Assembly: GCA_947034885.2 (NCBI GenBank)
Contig: OX344752.2
Coordinates: 3,038,001 to 3,102,000, forward strand
Direction of reading: 5' to 3'
DNA length: 64,000 nucleotides
Origin: Thuidium tamariscinum
Taxonomy: Eukaryota > Streptophyta > Bryopsida > Hypnales > Thuidiaceae
The notes beneath the pieces were generated by a model. That model ran no database searches. It saw only the letters and a list, made by a program, of their open reading frames with translations, and was not told the DNA's origin. Within the stretch, counting starts at the first letter, position 1. Each line of letters starts with the position of its first letter. The position numbers and the translations under genes were made by a program. Shown in pieces: positions 46,835 to 60,826 of the stretch.

Positions 46835-49454
46835 AGTGTCCCTAGACTTCTATTAAAGTGTCATTAAATTTTCCCTTATTTAAATGTGATTAATTGATTG
46901 CTGATTTTTTGAGATTTTGGTTTTAAATCAAGCTATATAACAGTTTCAATGGTCTAGGGAGCTTCTTCTTTGAAATTTCATTGACATTACAAGTCATATT
47001 TGAAAACTAAAACCCTTTTATTTTTTAAATTTATGATTTTCAAATGCTAATACTACAAAAATATCATTTTAAAAGAAGGTTCCTTTAACCAAGCTTAATT
47101 GTTTGTATTGATAGTTTTAGGTGTTTATATTGTATTGAAATATAAGTTAAATGTCACCAAGAAAGTGACCATTTTTTCAATTTCATTTTTTAATAGTTTT
47201 GCTGTAGTGTTTTGGCCATTAGTAGCAAGTTTATATATTTTTAAATTCTTTGAGTATGAAAGAGAATATCGCTATAGATCTATAATTTTTTTTGTTAGTC
47301 TAGGGACAAATGGATGTCAAATAGATGGAGATGTCTCAAGATATAAAATAAAGCATGTCCATCTATAACATTGTTTTATATCTTTAGAACATCATTGTCC
47401 ATGCTCCCTATACCTAGTGAGGGCTTGAAGGGCCAAATCTAAGAGCTAAGAATAACCATGATTAAGACACTAGGTGTAGTTTGTGAAGAGCCAAGTGCAC
47501 TAAATTTTAAAGGAAATACCCTCATTTTTAAGGGGAAGTTTTGAGAGAGTCCAAAGTTGAGTGATTTTTTTAATGTGAGATGCTATTCTTCATAATCGCA
47601 AGGCACGTTGGTTTGGAGAACAAGCATGTTGATTACAAATTGCCAAGTGCTGTACTTTAAATTCATTTTTTGCTTCAAATTAGAATAGGACCATTAATGT
47701 GCTACAAAGAGTCCTAGAGTTTTAGTTACTATACAAAGTACTTTGGACAACCCATGGTAGAGAAGGATGTAGTTGTAGTGTTTATTTTTTGAATACATTA
47801 GATGTTCTTTTAGGCCATTAGGAGATTGTTTCAAGGCTATTCCCTGAAGCTTTGAACCACTATATTGCTAATCAAATTTTTAAATAATAAAATAATAATA
47901 ATAGATTATCAAAAAATTATCAAAAAATTAATTTAAATTAATTAAAAATATTATCTATTGTGGCAACTGCTTGATAATGTCAATTTTTGATGTGGCAAAG
48001 TTCACAATCAATTGTAAACAAAGGGTTTTTTCCCACCATTTAAAGCATTTTTTAAAGTTATGAAACTACCTTGTGTAATTTAGGCCTTGAAATTTCTTGA
48101 ATTTTTCTATTTTAAAAGAAAAAAAAAGTTTGCATTCAAGGGTTAGATGGAACCTTGAGAGGCCCATAATCTAATATTATCATATTTTTTTTTCATCTTT
48201 CATGAAATGCCAAAATGGAAATATTAAACACAATCCATGTTTCTCCAATAAAAACAAATATCCTTATTTGGAAGCTTTGTGATGCTCCAAATTTCAACAT
48301 CCATCCACACATTGCATAGAAAATATCACATTAATAGATACTCCTTATGTCCCATTAAAAAACCTTCAAAAATCTTCTCCATGAGGAATTAACTGTATTT
48401 TTAGCCATTGTGCCAACAATATATGCATTCAAAATCTGGTAACCTACCCCTTGAATCTATGCAAAATCTCCAACTTGTACATTGTTGTTAAAACATCCAA
48501 AATTCATGCAAAAAATATCATATTTGAACATAACTTGTGAATGTTGCAAGCTCCATCATCTTAGGTGATTTAAAACTTGGTGAAAACAATGGGATTCTAT
48601 AAACATATTCTCCACCTATATAATTAGAACAAGGAAGCCAAGTCCACTTCATGAACAAATCTTCGTAGTGCCAAAGTAGACACTGAATCTATAGTGAACA
48701 CTATTGATTGAGGAAGCAACATGTATATAATGCCTCATATGGCTAAGGCTAAGCTTGCCAAGCCATAGGAATGCTCCTAGATCATTTCACTTGCCTCCAC
48801 GAGGTTGTTCAACATTGCAAATACTTCTTCAACAAATGAAATCAAGAAATGGAACTTTTTAAAGGGACCAATACTATGCCTCATTTGGAGTTTTTTAGTA
48901 GAACAAAAGACAATATCACATATCCATAATTTTGATTTCATCCACAATTTGGCAATTTCATCTAAATTTTTTTCAATTTGAAGTTTTTTGGTGATTTCAT
49001 CTAAGATTTTACTCTATATGTTCAAAGAGCTTGGTGTAGAGGCCTTTACCTTGATGCAAATTGACAGTAAATTAACAAAAAAAGTACTAATAAAGAGAGC
49101 AATTGATGGGGTGGTTTTTTCTTGGAATTTTGTGTGAAAATTGGGAGGTTTTGCACAATATTTTGACCTCCAATGAGTATTTGTGAATTTTTTAAGCAAA
49201 TAATTCACATAGTAACAAAAAAAGATGATTTGCACAGTGACAAGTAAATAATCCAGTGTTACTCATTTTTCTCTTGCTTTGATTATGTGATACACCACAA
49301 AAAAGAAGTTGCCTAAGGAAGTTAAACCCTCATCACCTAAAGTCCAAATGTGCCTAAAAGTATCCTTTCTTTTCAAGCTTTATAAGTCTACATGTCACTA
49401 AGGTATGAAAATCTCAATTGTACAATCTTGTAGTGTAGATGTTGTAGAAGATGT
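46835..49454. other. AT-rich intergenic DNA
   Basis: A degenerate relative of the GACGTGGCA-motif MITE is visible at ~47,815-48,010. No gene was found. Confidence 0.4.
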
Positions 49455-49669
49455 CACTATAAGAAACCTATGTTTTAGGTGACAAGTTTGAATTTTTCTT
49501 GATGGATTTTGTTAGACATCAAATGTAACAACCCATGTTTTTATATGAACAAAAACGTTCAACATAACATCAATGTTGACATAAAAACATGGTTGTTACA
49601 TTTGATATCTAACAAAATCCATCAAAAAAAATTCAAACTTGTCACCTAAAATGTAGGTTTCTTATAGTG
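49455..49669. mobile_element. CACTA-ended hairpin MITE (215 bp)
   Basis: It starts CACTATAAGAAACCTA and ends with the complement. The two halves pair almost perfectly over about 100 bp each. The flanking triplets TGT and GGT differ by one base, compatible with a decayed 3-bp duplication of CACTA-type elements. Confidence 0.75.
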
Positions 49670-50446
49670 GGTCATTGCAAGAAACACTTCACATTTTTCT
49701 TTCAAAAACACAATTTTTTGGCATAGGACTGGCAATCCTACGCGATCCTACCTGTACTACGCGTCTGCACTGCACCTGTCAATGTCAACCGTTGATTTCA
49801 AGCGCCTGTAAATCTGGGTCATCAATTTAGTACTATGTAGTACTATGCAATACTACAGAGTGCTATGAAGTACTACTTAGGCCACCGGGAGCAAAAAATA
49901 GCAAAAAGGGGTTTGTGGACCTTTTCATTTTTAGTAATTAAAAAAAAATTCAAAAAATTATTTTAAAATATTTTTTTTTCTAAACAAAATTGTGCATACA
50001 TTGCAACAAAAAAATTCCTTGAGGAAATTTTTTCCGTCTTCATAGTCTTTGTGCAAAAGAAGGTCACTTTGACCCCATGTATACAATAGATATGTTACTA
50101 TTTTCATAAAAACTCATTGCCAATCCTTAAAATGTTAGTAGACCTCTAACTTGTCCAATTTGTGGCTTCAAATTTGGATTTCTAAGTAAAAAATAGGACT
50201 AAAAACCTCCAAAATGGCTAAGATAGACACCCAATTGGGGGCAATTTAAAAATAGGAAACTAATTTTAAAAATTTTGAAAAAATATTGGAAAGTGTAAAC
50301 TTTTTTGTGCACCTTCATTCTAAATTTCAAGTAAAAAAGACAAAAGGTGAAAAAGTTATGAGCAAAAAACTATGTGTTCTCGTATGTGTTGGAGGTCAAG
50401 GGGATAGAAAAAAGGACAAGTGTTTCTTGCAATCACTCTAGTGTGT
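49667..50446. mobile_element. Non-autonomous element with GGGTNATTGCAAGAAACAC ends (copy 2)
   Basis: The left end GTGGGTCATTGCAAGAAACA starts exactly where the CACTA-ended hairpin stops. The right end, on the other strand, is GAGTGATTGCAAGAAACACT. TAGT abuts both borders. Near the right end 'aaaagttatgagcaaaaaa' is shared with copy 3. Confidence 0.55.
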
Positions 50447-52169
50447 AGACCACATTTGGAGGTGAAATTTAATTTCTAAACCTATTCAAATGAAAAAAAT
50501 TTAAACTAGAAAGTGCTTTGAAATCAACATTCAAACATATTGGTGAAAAAGAATATCATTCAATTGATTCATTGTGTTTGCAAAATGACTTTGAAATGTC
50601 AAAAAAATAGCATAAGAGGGTGTAAAAAACACATCTACAATTAAACCTCTTCCTCCTAAAATGCTTCTTAGTCACTCATAACTTTTTGGATTCATATTTG
50701 AAATTTTAGCCGCACAAACTAGATAGAATGTACAATTATTTCTAAAAATGATTGAAAATTGACATTGTATGAGGAAGAAATAAGCCACAAAAATTCATTG
50801 AATCCAAAAATGTCTAGTTTTAGAACTGTAAATTACTCCTAAACATTCGAAGCAACTTAGATTGCTATAAAAATTTGTTGACAATAACTAGAATTCTAGA
50901 TGAAGATAATACAACAAATTTTATTTTAAAAAATCCCATTGAATGAAGGATATGCAAGCCCAACTTTGCCACTCTCACCTTAAAAAATCCATGTAGCATG
51001 TTCAAATCAAGAAGTTTGTAGGGGATGCTCTTAGGTGTAGAGGTGCGCATGATACGTTAAGCATATAATGGCAATTGGTTATTTGAATCTTTCATTGCAA
51101 TACAATTTTGTTGACGTTGATGTTGAAAAAAATCCCTAGTTGAAGTTCAATTGTCCATTTTTTTAATTTCATATTTTGAAGAATTTGTCTTGTCCCCTAA
51201 ACCATCTGTTTGTCCATCTACCTGCTTGTCTATCCATCCGCTTGTCTGATTGTTTGCATGTCCATTGTTTGCTATCTGTTGCATTCACTACATTTGGACA
51301 TTTAGATTTTGGATTTGATTTTGTCAAGGACATTCAAATTCATTAATGAGGAAATATACCCTTCGTGAAAGTCAAATTTGTCAAAATTCAAGTCATTTTG
51401 GGAGAAGAAGAAAGACCAAATATCATCAAATTTGTCAAAATTCAAGTCATTGTGGGAGAAGAAAAAAGACCACATATCATCATGTGAGTGGTTTGAAGTG
51501 ACATGGACTTGAGAATTTGACGTGCCAATTCAATTTTGGCACTCAAGTGCCAAATCAAACCTTTGCAAACAACAATTCCAACCATACCTGTCCTAGTTTG
51601 TGGCTTGAAATGAGACCTATATGTCGCAATTTTTGACATCAGCATCGCACCAATTTAACAAAATTGAAGTTGCAGACAATTTAGGGTCATCATTTTAAAG
51701 AGTAATCGTGAGCACAATGGCAACATTCTCATTATTTTCTACAACAGCAAGCAAGAGTATTCGGCAGATGTCCTGACACTTCTGGCTAGATTGGGCGTGG
51801 TTGTACTCTAGCTCCGGTCCTTTCCTTTGCAATGAATTTCCTCTTTCTTCTGCACACGAAACATATAAATAATCATAACTGGCTAATATAAGAGGCGTAT
51901 ATCAAACTTGTTATTATTATTAAATATATATAAGGCAGACCGATCCACTTGTGTTTTACAGTGGCCGCAGCTAAGCATGGCAGTTCGGCATGCATCCATT
52001 CAGTCATCTGTCTGTTCAACATACTTAGAGCCTTACACTTCGGCCAAAACCTCGCAATCTATATCGAGGGCTCTATGTACTCTACGTTTCATGTACGTTT
52101 CAATTCACCCTAGCTAATTGGCACCCTAATTGGCATACTTGCAACATTGCAGGAACAATCAAAGGCTCG
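50447..52169. other. AT-rich intergenic DNA
   Basis: A direct duplication of ~45 bp around 'caaatttgtcaaaattcaag' lies at 51,370-51,465. No gene was found. The part near 52,100 probably includes the 3' flank of the next gene. Confidence 0.35.
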
Positions 52170-55100
52170 TCATTTCGCTGCGAGCAGCTGGTGCTCGTCT
52201 GCGGCCTCTGGATTCAAGTTCCGGATGACAGCCGATGCTTTGGCCTCATGTTTCTCAAAGTAAAGCTCCGTGAACAGCGTGCTCTGCTCGATGTTGGATG
52301 ACCTGGCGTACAACACGACTTCATTCACTTCCAGGAGGTTGATGATGTGAATCGACACCATGAGGGCGTCGCCTACGATCTCGGAAGCGCACTCGCCATA
52401 CTCCACCTTTAAATACCAACGTCAAGTTCGTTCAATCGGATTCATTTGGCGGTCAATTCCAATACTTTGACACCTTTTCAAGAAAATAATACCCATAAGT
52501 TCTATCCTTGATTTTAGACCTTCAAGTGCAAATGTATGTCACTGTTTTTGGCTCTACAATGGCGTCATTTGAACGAAATTCACGGTAGTACCTGCAGCAT
52601 CATGTTGGGTTCGTCCGCGTCGTGGCAGCGCTCATCGGGGTCTCGCCAGGTGCCCAGGGCGCCCACCTAATGCCAATTTCCATCAAATTAGATGGCGCAA
52701 TTCATTCCATTGAAATGATGTGGCACGTGACTTTCAATCAGGTAGGGGAATCAAATGATTTCGTGAGGGGGAGGGCGATGAGGTGGAAATGAAATCCTAG
52801 CTTAGAGGTGCACAATGTTGTGATGAAATGCAATTTGCATACTGGAGATCTAAGATCTGTACAACAAGCTAACGTGAATGTCGAAATGGCGCAGGGAATG
52901 CCGCCGATTTCAACTAACGAAAATCCTTGTCATTACCTCCGTGACCGCCTGGAAGAAGTTGAACACGAAGGCTTTTCGTCCAGGGATGGTGATCACCAGC
53001 AGCTCCCGCTCCACGCGCGGGATCTTTACGTTCGACTCCGGGGAGCCGTACAGAGCGGCCCAGAGGATGTCCTTGGCGTTGTTCAGGAGCTCTATCCCCT
53101 TGGGAGTGCGGTCCGAGTCCGTCATCACGGAGCCAGAGCCTGGAGTGCACGATTTGGAACAAGTTAGATGGAGAAACAGATACTTAAATAGAACGAACTT
53201 AATTAATATTGATAGCAACATATTAGAGAATGAAGATATAACTAATTACACTTGGTCCACAATAAATCTCACGCCCTTGGAGGTGATGACTCTCACTTTT
53301 CTGAGACGGGCCTCTTTCACTCAGGTCATTGCTCAGGAGAAATCCAACATGGGAATTGGACAATTGAGAAACCGTACCCTAATCTATATTAGTCTTCGTT
53401 TTTACAGCTTTGGGTAGTTTCTACGTGGGCGTCTTGAATTGAATCCTTAATGACATACGTATATTAGTCTTCGTGTTGAGAGCTTTGTGTAGTTGAGATT
53501 CGCAATCGGCAGAGTCCGCGTTTTGAGAGCTTTGTGAGCTTGCAAAATTCTAACATGGAGAACATGTATGGCAAAGTGCACATTTCACGCCATGTAATTT
53601 TCCATTTCGCTGTGCAACCACCGGATTGTACCAGCTAGGTTATACTTCGCTCTCTTCGGATGAGATTTTCCGCCTACCCGTCTCATTAGATGTGTATCAC
53701 TCTCATCACTCATTTCAGTCACGCTAGTTTCACCTAAATTCCAAATGAAAATTAGATTACTGAAAGTATGTGGCCTGAATTTCCTCCCTGTACTAAATAA
53801 ATTTAGATGATTGAATAATTTGCATTTCATTCAACACCGGACGTACCTGGAAGTGGCGCCGAGGGCGAGAGGTACCCCTGGTCCTGGAGCGCTTTCCGAG
53901 TACAGAGCGGCCAGGCCGTCTTCGTCCACAGCAGGAGCTTCACCTCGTCAACGTGAAGCGTCTGCACACGCTCGATAATCACCGACTGCGCCTCCGCCGC
54001 AATCTTGCTGAACATGCGAGCGATCGGAGGGTTGCTCTTGTTGCGCCGGATATGCTTGTTCTTCTGGCTCAGGATGAGCAGTCGGTCCTTGGCGCTGTCC
54101 ACGCCGATGCTGCGCAGGAGGTCGTGGTCGAAGTGCACGATGTCCGACTCCTCCAAGTGGTTTATCACCATGAGGTGCCCGTGTTTTTGCATGCCAACTT
54201 CCGACAGCCACGAGAACCACTCGATGGGCATTGTTGCTGTCCTGCACTTGGTTTCCACGTCGATTTCTAGAGTTGCTCCTGAACACCTGGAGTAAAATTC
54301 AACCAGTCGGTCATTAGCAACAGCTACAGACTGTATCCCCAGATCGATTTCACTGAATCCCAAAGCAAAATTTAATTTCAATCAGTAGCGTACATCAGCA
54401 ACACTGAAGCCCCAGACTCTTAAATAACTTGCGGAACATCAATCCAGTCACACATAACAACGCTGCATCCCCAGATTTCACTAAATCCCAAATTAAAGCA
54501 AAAATTCAACATTCACATCAGCAACACTACATCCCCAGTTTTCACTGATTCCCAAACCAAAACTTGAAGCAGTCATTTGAGCAACGCTGCATCCCCAGTT
54601 TTTACTGATTCCCAAACCAAAACTAGGGTAGTTTTAGTCACGCATCACCCAACTGAATCCTTAGATCTATTCCTTGCACCAGTTTGCAAGCTCTGGGCGC
54701 TTGAAAGTCAGAATTTTGGTGCTTTGAAACCGACGCTACTTCCACGACTATCCAGGAATATGCAAAACCAGTACGAAGACACACAATCAATCGGCCTCTT
54801 CGACACTAGCTATATAGCCAACTAGCTAGATAGAGACTGGCTAGAGGCCTAGATCGAAGTGGAGATATTAAGTTAACTGATTACAATAAATGATATTTTC
54901 CACTACCGAAATCTCCAAGCATGATCGGTCTCTTAAAACACCCGAGCGCTAGAACTGGATACAACCACATATGCGTCCTCATTTTAGACAGGACAGGTCG
55001 ATTAATTAAGCAATTGTAGGGAATTCATAGAAATAAATTGATTTTAACTAATCAATGCAAGAGTTCGGTACTACCGTAATCTACAGACAGCGCTGCATTT

Positions 55101-57123
55101 CTAGAGTTAGTTCTAACAGTACTTGTACAGTGCGTTCTAGAGCAATAGGTCAATGGACTGGAGTTATAAAATTGCACAGTCGATTTATCGAAGCTGAACC
55201 TGCTTGCGAGTCATTGGACCTGAAGATTTGTTTGCTTCCGAATATGGAATTTGTAGGTTCAGTTAGCTTGCAACAAATCTTCAGTGCTGATGATGTGGAC
55301 GAATGGGAAAAAGCCAAAAGGAGTACCTGACTGATTCTTCTTTTGAAGAAGTTGTTGCCCTTTTGGAAAGGTCTTTAAAAGCTTAAAAGGATGACTGGTG
55401 AGAGAAATTCCGGCACAAAAATAATCAAATCATAAGTTACCACTCCTTTTCTTTCTCTAAACCACCTTCAGTTTTTCGAATCGACCTGCACTTGGTACAT
55501 AATTGAGTGGAATGGAGGAACTCGGTCACATCTCCATATATGCACGGCTCTTCTGTTTGTCCTATTCCTTAGTTTCGGAAACAAAAAGTGGTAGTTCAGA
55601 TCGAACGCAACAAATATCTAGACTTGTCTTATGGTGCTTGGACTGATTCTCGTGGAGTGAAACTATAGCCATCAGAGCCTTTAGGATGTGCACTGACTTC
55701 AATTCTACAGTATGTGCACTGGGTAGTTTCGTTCACCGACAACAACTTCACGATACATGAAGTTTGTTATGGACGACTGGATAATATATGTCAAGTTTTT
55801 CTACTCATTCAAGAAAGTCTAGGTTGATTTGTTCTTTCTGGTAGGTCACAGAATTTGTACTGTGGAAAATGAAGGATTAATTATTGACTGAGTTGTAATT
55901 ACAAATAAATAGCAAAGGGACAATACATCTCATCCTTGATATCCTGGACATTATTGAGGGCTTAGGATTCCGAAGTTAGGTCAAGACTAAACCTACACAA
56001 CATATCAAACCTTTCCGCTATCTGATCGACATTATTAACACTAAATTAACAACGGAAGCCCGAGCTTAATTAAGGCATACGACCTCTCCCTGGGAGTACC
56101 GTACATACCCTGGGCTTGAGCATCGATTGCCTTGCTAGTCACTTCGGAAATCGGAATCCATTTCAAAACGTATCCCAGACAGTTTCTGCTTTGGACATGA
56201 GATCGAGAGAGCTTGGCCCGAGGCAAACTGGAGAAAAAACAGACTTGACAGAATTTCTAGGCTATGCAACGCTTCAGAAAATTATGAATCTAAAGCAGTT
56301 TTCTGTAATGAAATGTCGACGAAGCCCAGTTACCCTACTTAATGGATTAGGCCACGAGAAAGTAGAGTCTTTGATATGCATATATGAGAAGAATGACATC
56401 CCTCAGTCCCAGGTGATGTCACTTCCATAAATTAAAAGGACCTACTTTCACATGCTCAAATATATTCCTGAGCATAGCCAACCTCAATGGTCCAAGCGCA
56501 ATAGTATAACCAACCTCAGTGGTCCAATCGTGTTCAATCATGCTCCGTCAAGAGTCTAAGATGACACCACGTAACACTAATTAAACGCTTGGGAAGGACA
56601 GGATGAAACATTAGTTTCAACCACGCTCTCCATTCTCAATGCTACAAGAATACCACCTCTACAGAGGTAGACGCTATTAATTGCATTGAGGTTATGCGTG
56701 CTTTCAAGCACTTCATTCTCTGAAAGTCTAACTTAACTTATTACTTACGCAAGAGAGGCACCAGAGAAATTCAGAAAGTCCCAGTGTATATATTCCACAG
56801 TCCAACGAGTACTGAATTTCGCAGCTTGCGTACATGGAATATGAAGAAGAGCCCAAAAGTCCATTCACAAGTTGCAAAACTCCACGTATTGTTGCACCAT
56901 GGAATTGAACAAACTGGCTCTGGACACGCTTTTTGGACACGCTTCGCTTCGCAGGTTTGGTAACGAGATATTAAGCAGTCAGAGATCGAGAGAGTACTGT
57001 GGGTACGTACCTGTGCTGAAACGGGCCGACTCTCATTGCCACCAGCTTGACCAAAGACAGAAGCAACAAGGCCACCATGAAGCATCGGTACCGGTAGCTA
57101 CTCCACGATTGCCCCATCATCAT
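52170..57123 (-). CDS. Uncharacterised protein: N-terminal membrane segment plus SAM-like domain (5 exons)
   Basis: Exons on the minus strand: 57123-57011, 54286-53847, 53139-52937, 52666-52592, 52406-52170. Every junction has GT/AG and matching phase, giving 355 residues. The start is the first ATG after an in-frame stop (MMMGQSW). Residues 15-30 (FMVALLLLSLVKLVAM) form a hydrophobic anchor or signal. Residues ~60-115 (IEWFSWLSEVGM...LLRSIGVDSAKDRLLILSQ) have the spacing of a SAM domain (W-L-x-x-V-G ... L-x-x-I-G-V ... D-R-x-x-I-L), a protein- or RNA-binding fold. The rest has no domain I recognise; it includes GRKAFVFNFFQAVTE and a 25-residue acidic exon. The first intron is 2.7 kb, so further small exons could be missing. 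Function unknown. Confidence 0.65.
54300..54620. repeat. Diverged ~75-bp repeats in the first intron of the SAM-like gene
   Basis: About four units share 'agcaac(g/a)ctgcatccccag', 'tttcactgattccca' and 'aaagcaaaa' blocks. The last two are the most alike. Confidence 0.6.
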
Positions 57124-60110
57124 CTCTGTTAATGAATGTACGTTGCAGCCGCGGCCGGAACAAGCACTAGATCCGAATGCTAGCTCGTCGACATTTAATG
57201 TAGCCGCCACTCCATTTAATCCCTCCTAAGTCATCAGTGAGAGACCGTTACGGTGCCTCCACGAATAAAACCAACTGATCGAATTCATTTGCAACTTGTT
57301 GCTGGTTGAATTTGAGTCCCTTGCCGACTGAACTCGAAGCAAGTGGCCAGCAACACTACATTGGGTTGAAGGAGTTCTAGTGATCATAGCACGCGTCTCA
57401 AATCTATCAAAGTATCAAGGAATCCATAGCCTGAAACTAACCAGAGACGATTTATGTAAGGCTGGATCGAAAACGTACGTCAGAATGATCTAGAATGATC
57501 CAACTTGAGCAACTTGAGCAGATGAGAACAAAAATATTATTTGAAGAACTAGGCCGTACTCGTTCGATCTAACTCATTGCCTTCGATCACTACAACAACT
57601 GCAAGTGGAAACACGAACAAGCAAGCCACACGAATTATATATTCGCAACTAAAAGGTGGATTGCAGTTGGTAATGCTGCTGATTTAGGTCACGCACCGAT
57701 CGAAATGAGGTCAAGGTCAAAGCATATTCGCTCGAAATGGAGGGTCTGTCACTCACTAATTAATTGTCGTGGCCCGGAGTGGGCGGTCGTCGATCTGATC
57801 TTACGGACAACGACTCCGCGGTCTGGCCGGATAGGGAAGATTCTTCTTATGGTAATTAAGGTGCACTTCCTTCAGTTATTTGTTCCGTGGAATCGTGGAT
57901 TGGTCTAATTAGTAGTAATCGCTCTAGTCTAGGTTCAACACTGTGTAACGGCGTTTCACTCGGATTTTCGATCACTAATCAGTCAGAGTCCAGGGAGTAC
58001 CCTAAAATTGTTCCTTGAATTTTCTTTTCTGATGATTTTCGGCTAAGGGTCTGCAAAGAATCGGATATGCTTTGTAATCTGGCTGCGCAGGAGCTGTCAA
58101 TCTGAGGTTCACTGTCAAAGAGGTTCAGGAATCTTGATTTTTTTCAAAGCGATCATGGATAGACCTCAAGTCATGTCACATGACTCAGAAGGATTAGTTA
58201 TATTTCCGACTAGAACCCCTGGAAATCCCAAATCCCTGATTTAACGGATAAGGCCCTCCCAGGTATCAAGCAAAGCATAATACTGCACCTATCCAAGATA
58301 CACAAATGTCATGAGTGAACAACACATGCTTAGAACAGATATTCCGCTAGGATGGCGGTATGCCTTAAATTTGGCATTTTTAGGTTTAAACCATGTGGTC
58401 TAAAATGTATACCGCTCCAAATCTTTCAAGGCCCGAGGTCTGAAATGAATGAAATCTTCACCTCTCCTAGAGAATGAAAGAAAAAATGGCATATGAATAC
58501 TGCCATATTATTGAAATATTTGTTCTAGTTGTTAAGAGTTGTGAAACTGGCTTACTGGAATTGCAAACTCGCATGAGAAGCTTAGACATCTCAATTCTTC
58601 ACTACGTCAAGCTTCTCATGGAAGGGATAAATTGTTAAAATGGTGGTATTCCACAAACTTGGCGCTTTTTAGTTGAGACCTTACAGTTTGAAATGTCCAC
58701 CTGTGTTAGATTTTAGATTGCACGGTCTGAAATCTATATGAGTCCTAGAAATTGAATGGAAAAATTAATGGTATCTGAAACTTGCCATTTCAACAAAATA
58801 TATGAAATCTTATGGGTTTTCACAATCCCAGTTCCACAAATCCTAACAACTAAGCATGCATTTCATACAACTTCATTGAATTCAAGGATCACAAATACAG
58901 TATAACCACCACATTGAGCACGGAGTTTGTTCAGTATATCTCATTGAATAAGCATTAATTAGAATTTTGGACTTTCCATTATCTAGATTGGATCTTACTA
59001 ACAGATCGATGGAGTGTGAATTGGGCGTGCAATTCCAATCGGCGCAATCCACTCTTGGCCGGGTGATCGAGTCCCATTTGATATCAATCAATCTCCGCGG
59101 CCTGGCCCCATCCACTGAGGGTGACCACCGAGTGATCTGGTTGTTACTGAAAACTTGTCTCATTTGCAACTGAAAGATGAGGCTCTTCCGGCGGTGACGG
59201 AGTGGTGTTGAATTGCAAGGGAGACCGGTTTCCTTTTCGTCGTGGAATGCTGAATAATATACTTCGCTCATGTTTTTCTCCACCGAAAGCTGACGAGTTC
59301 TTTGGATTCGATTCCCTTGTTCTGAGCCAGGAAATTACACACGCAGGGCTTGTAAGGTATTAAAGATTTCGGTTCTTCATTGATAAGTTTCGATTATTAA
59401 TTTCTTGGAATTTTAATGGAATATAGAATGATTGTTTCATGGAAAAAATTTAGCTCAAGAATATGGATTAGATAACCTTCGAGCCGCAGTAGCAGCTCGA
59501 AGGTTATCTAATACGTAACCGGTTGTTCACTTTTCAATCACAATCATTGATCTTCATGATCCAAGGGTGTAGGGTGTTGAAAGGAGAGAAGGTTATGAGA
59601 TACAACTTTTGATGGTGATAGTGATGGGTAGCCCATGGCGTAGAGCCACATTAGCATTGAGAAGTCAACAACCGGTTATATGAGTGAAGTTTTGATTTTG
59701 AATTGGCTATTTGGAAAAATGAATGCCGTTGGGTGATGAAGGACTAGTTTCCATTTTTTGAACACATTATACACACCTCCATTTCAATCATTCATTAGAG
59801 AGATTTTGGACTCTCCATATGTCCTAAGTATGCAATTCCCATATTATATAGCCTTGATTATAATCACTTTTAATGCATTTCAATCTATTCTCAAAGTATA
59901 CAATTTGTTTTAATGTAGGAAATAGGGTAGAAAATTCTTGTAGCCCTTTAAATGAGGAATCCAAAAATTGGCTGAGCTACCCAACTTTTTAGGGCTTTTT
60001 AATAGAAATCTAATTTTAATTAGAAAGAACTTCTTGTATGGATTCTAAAAAACTATATATAGGTGTTTCAATTCTTCATATATATAGTGAATTTTTTTCT
60101 AAAATGTATG
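57124..60110. other. Intergenic DNA
   Basis: 58,340-58,800 holds two diverged copies of a block with 'ggcggtatgcc...ttaaatttggc' and 'ctgaaatg' elements. A 133-codon open stretch at 58882-59283 (-) lacks an ATG at its start and resembles nothing known. A perfect hairpin lies at 59467-59512. Confidence 0.4.
59467..59512. repeat. Perfect 18-bp inverted repeat with 10-base loop
   Basis: ATTAGATAACCTTCGAGC and its exact complement flank CGCAGTAGCA. It lies outside any recognised transposon end. Confidence 0.9.
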
Positions 60111-60826
60111 TGGGTGAACGCAAGAAACACTTATACTATTTGTTGCGTTTGGCTAATTTTTTGGGGATGAATTTAAAATTAGAAAAATAATTTTTTTTAA
60201 ATTTAAAAAATATGACTAATGTAAAGACCTTTAAGATGAATAAAATCACTTAAGGAAATTTGTTAAAAAAATCTCTATGTAGGAGAACTTGAAAAGTACC
60301 AAACCTCAAGAAAATACATATTTTGATGTTTTAATTAGTAAAAAATTTTAAAAATAAAAATTGTCCATTTGCAACAACTTTATGGAGATGGTTATTAATC
60401 AAAAAAATCACCAAAATCATTTTTTACATGTTTTCAAAAAAATGTAGGAAGCTCATTTTGTGGACTTGTACACTACATAAAAATAATTTTAAAAAAAATC
60501 CCTTTCCTAGAAAACTACTGACAATTCTACTAAAAGATCATTTTGTCTAAATTTGAGCTCAAAATCATTAAAAAAAAGGTACTCAATGGTACTAAAAAAC
60601 TCCAAATTGGCATTTGTGACATTCAATCACTAGTTTTATTTTTAAAATAAATCATTTTTAAAATTATGAAAATATTACATAAGGTGTATGATAGTCATGA
60701 ATACCTTCCCTATAAATTTTGAGACATTTAGAGTTAAAATGAAAAAGTTATGGCCAAAAAATAAATCAGCACATGGTGTGTGACACAAAATAGTATAAGT
60801 GTTTCTTGCATTCATCCATGAAATGC
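60111..60826. mobile_element. Non-autonomous element with GGGTGAANGCAAGAAACAC ends (copy 3)
   Basis: The left end is GGGTGAACGCAAGAAACACT; the right end, on the other strand, is GGATGAATGCAAGAAACACT. Both are followed inward by TATACTATTT. The interior resembles copy 1 in inverted orientation. Non-coding. Confidence 0.65.

Noticed and set aside
58882-59283. 133-codon minus-strand open frame
   Set aside because: It begins with GTG, has no recognisable domain, no splice partners and no supporting context.
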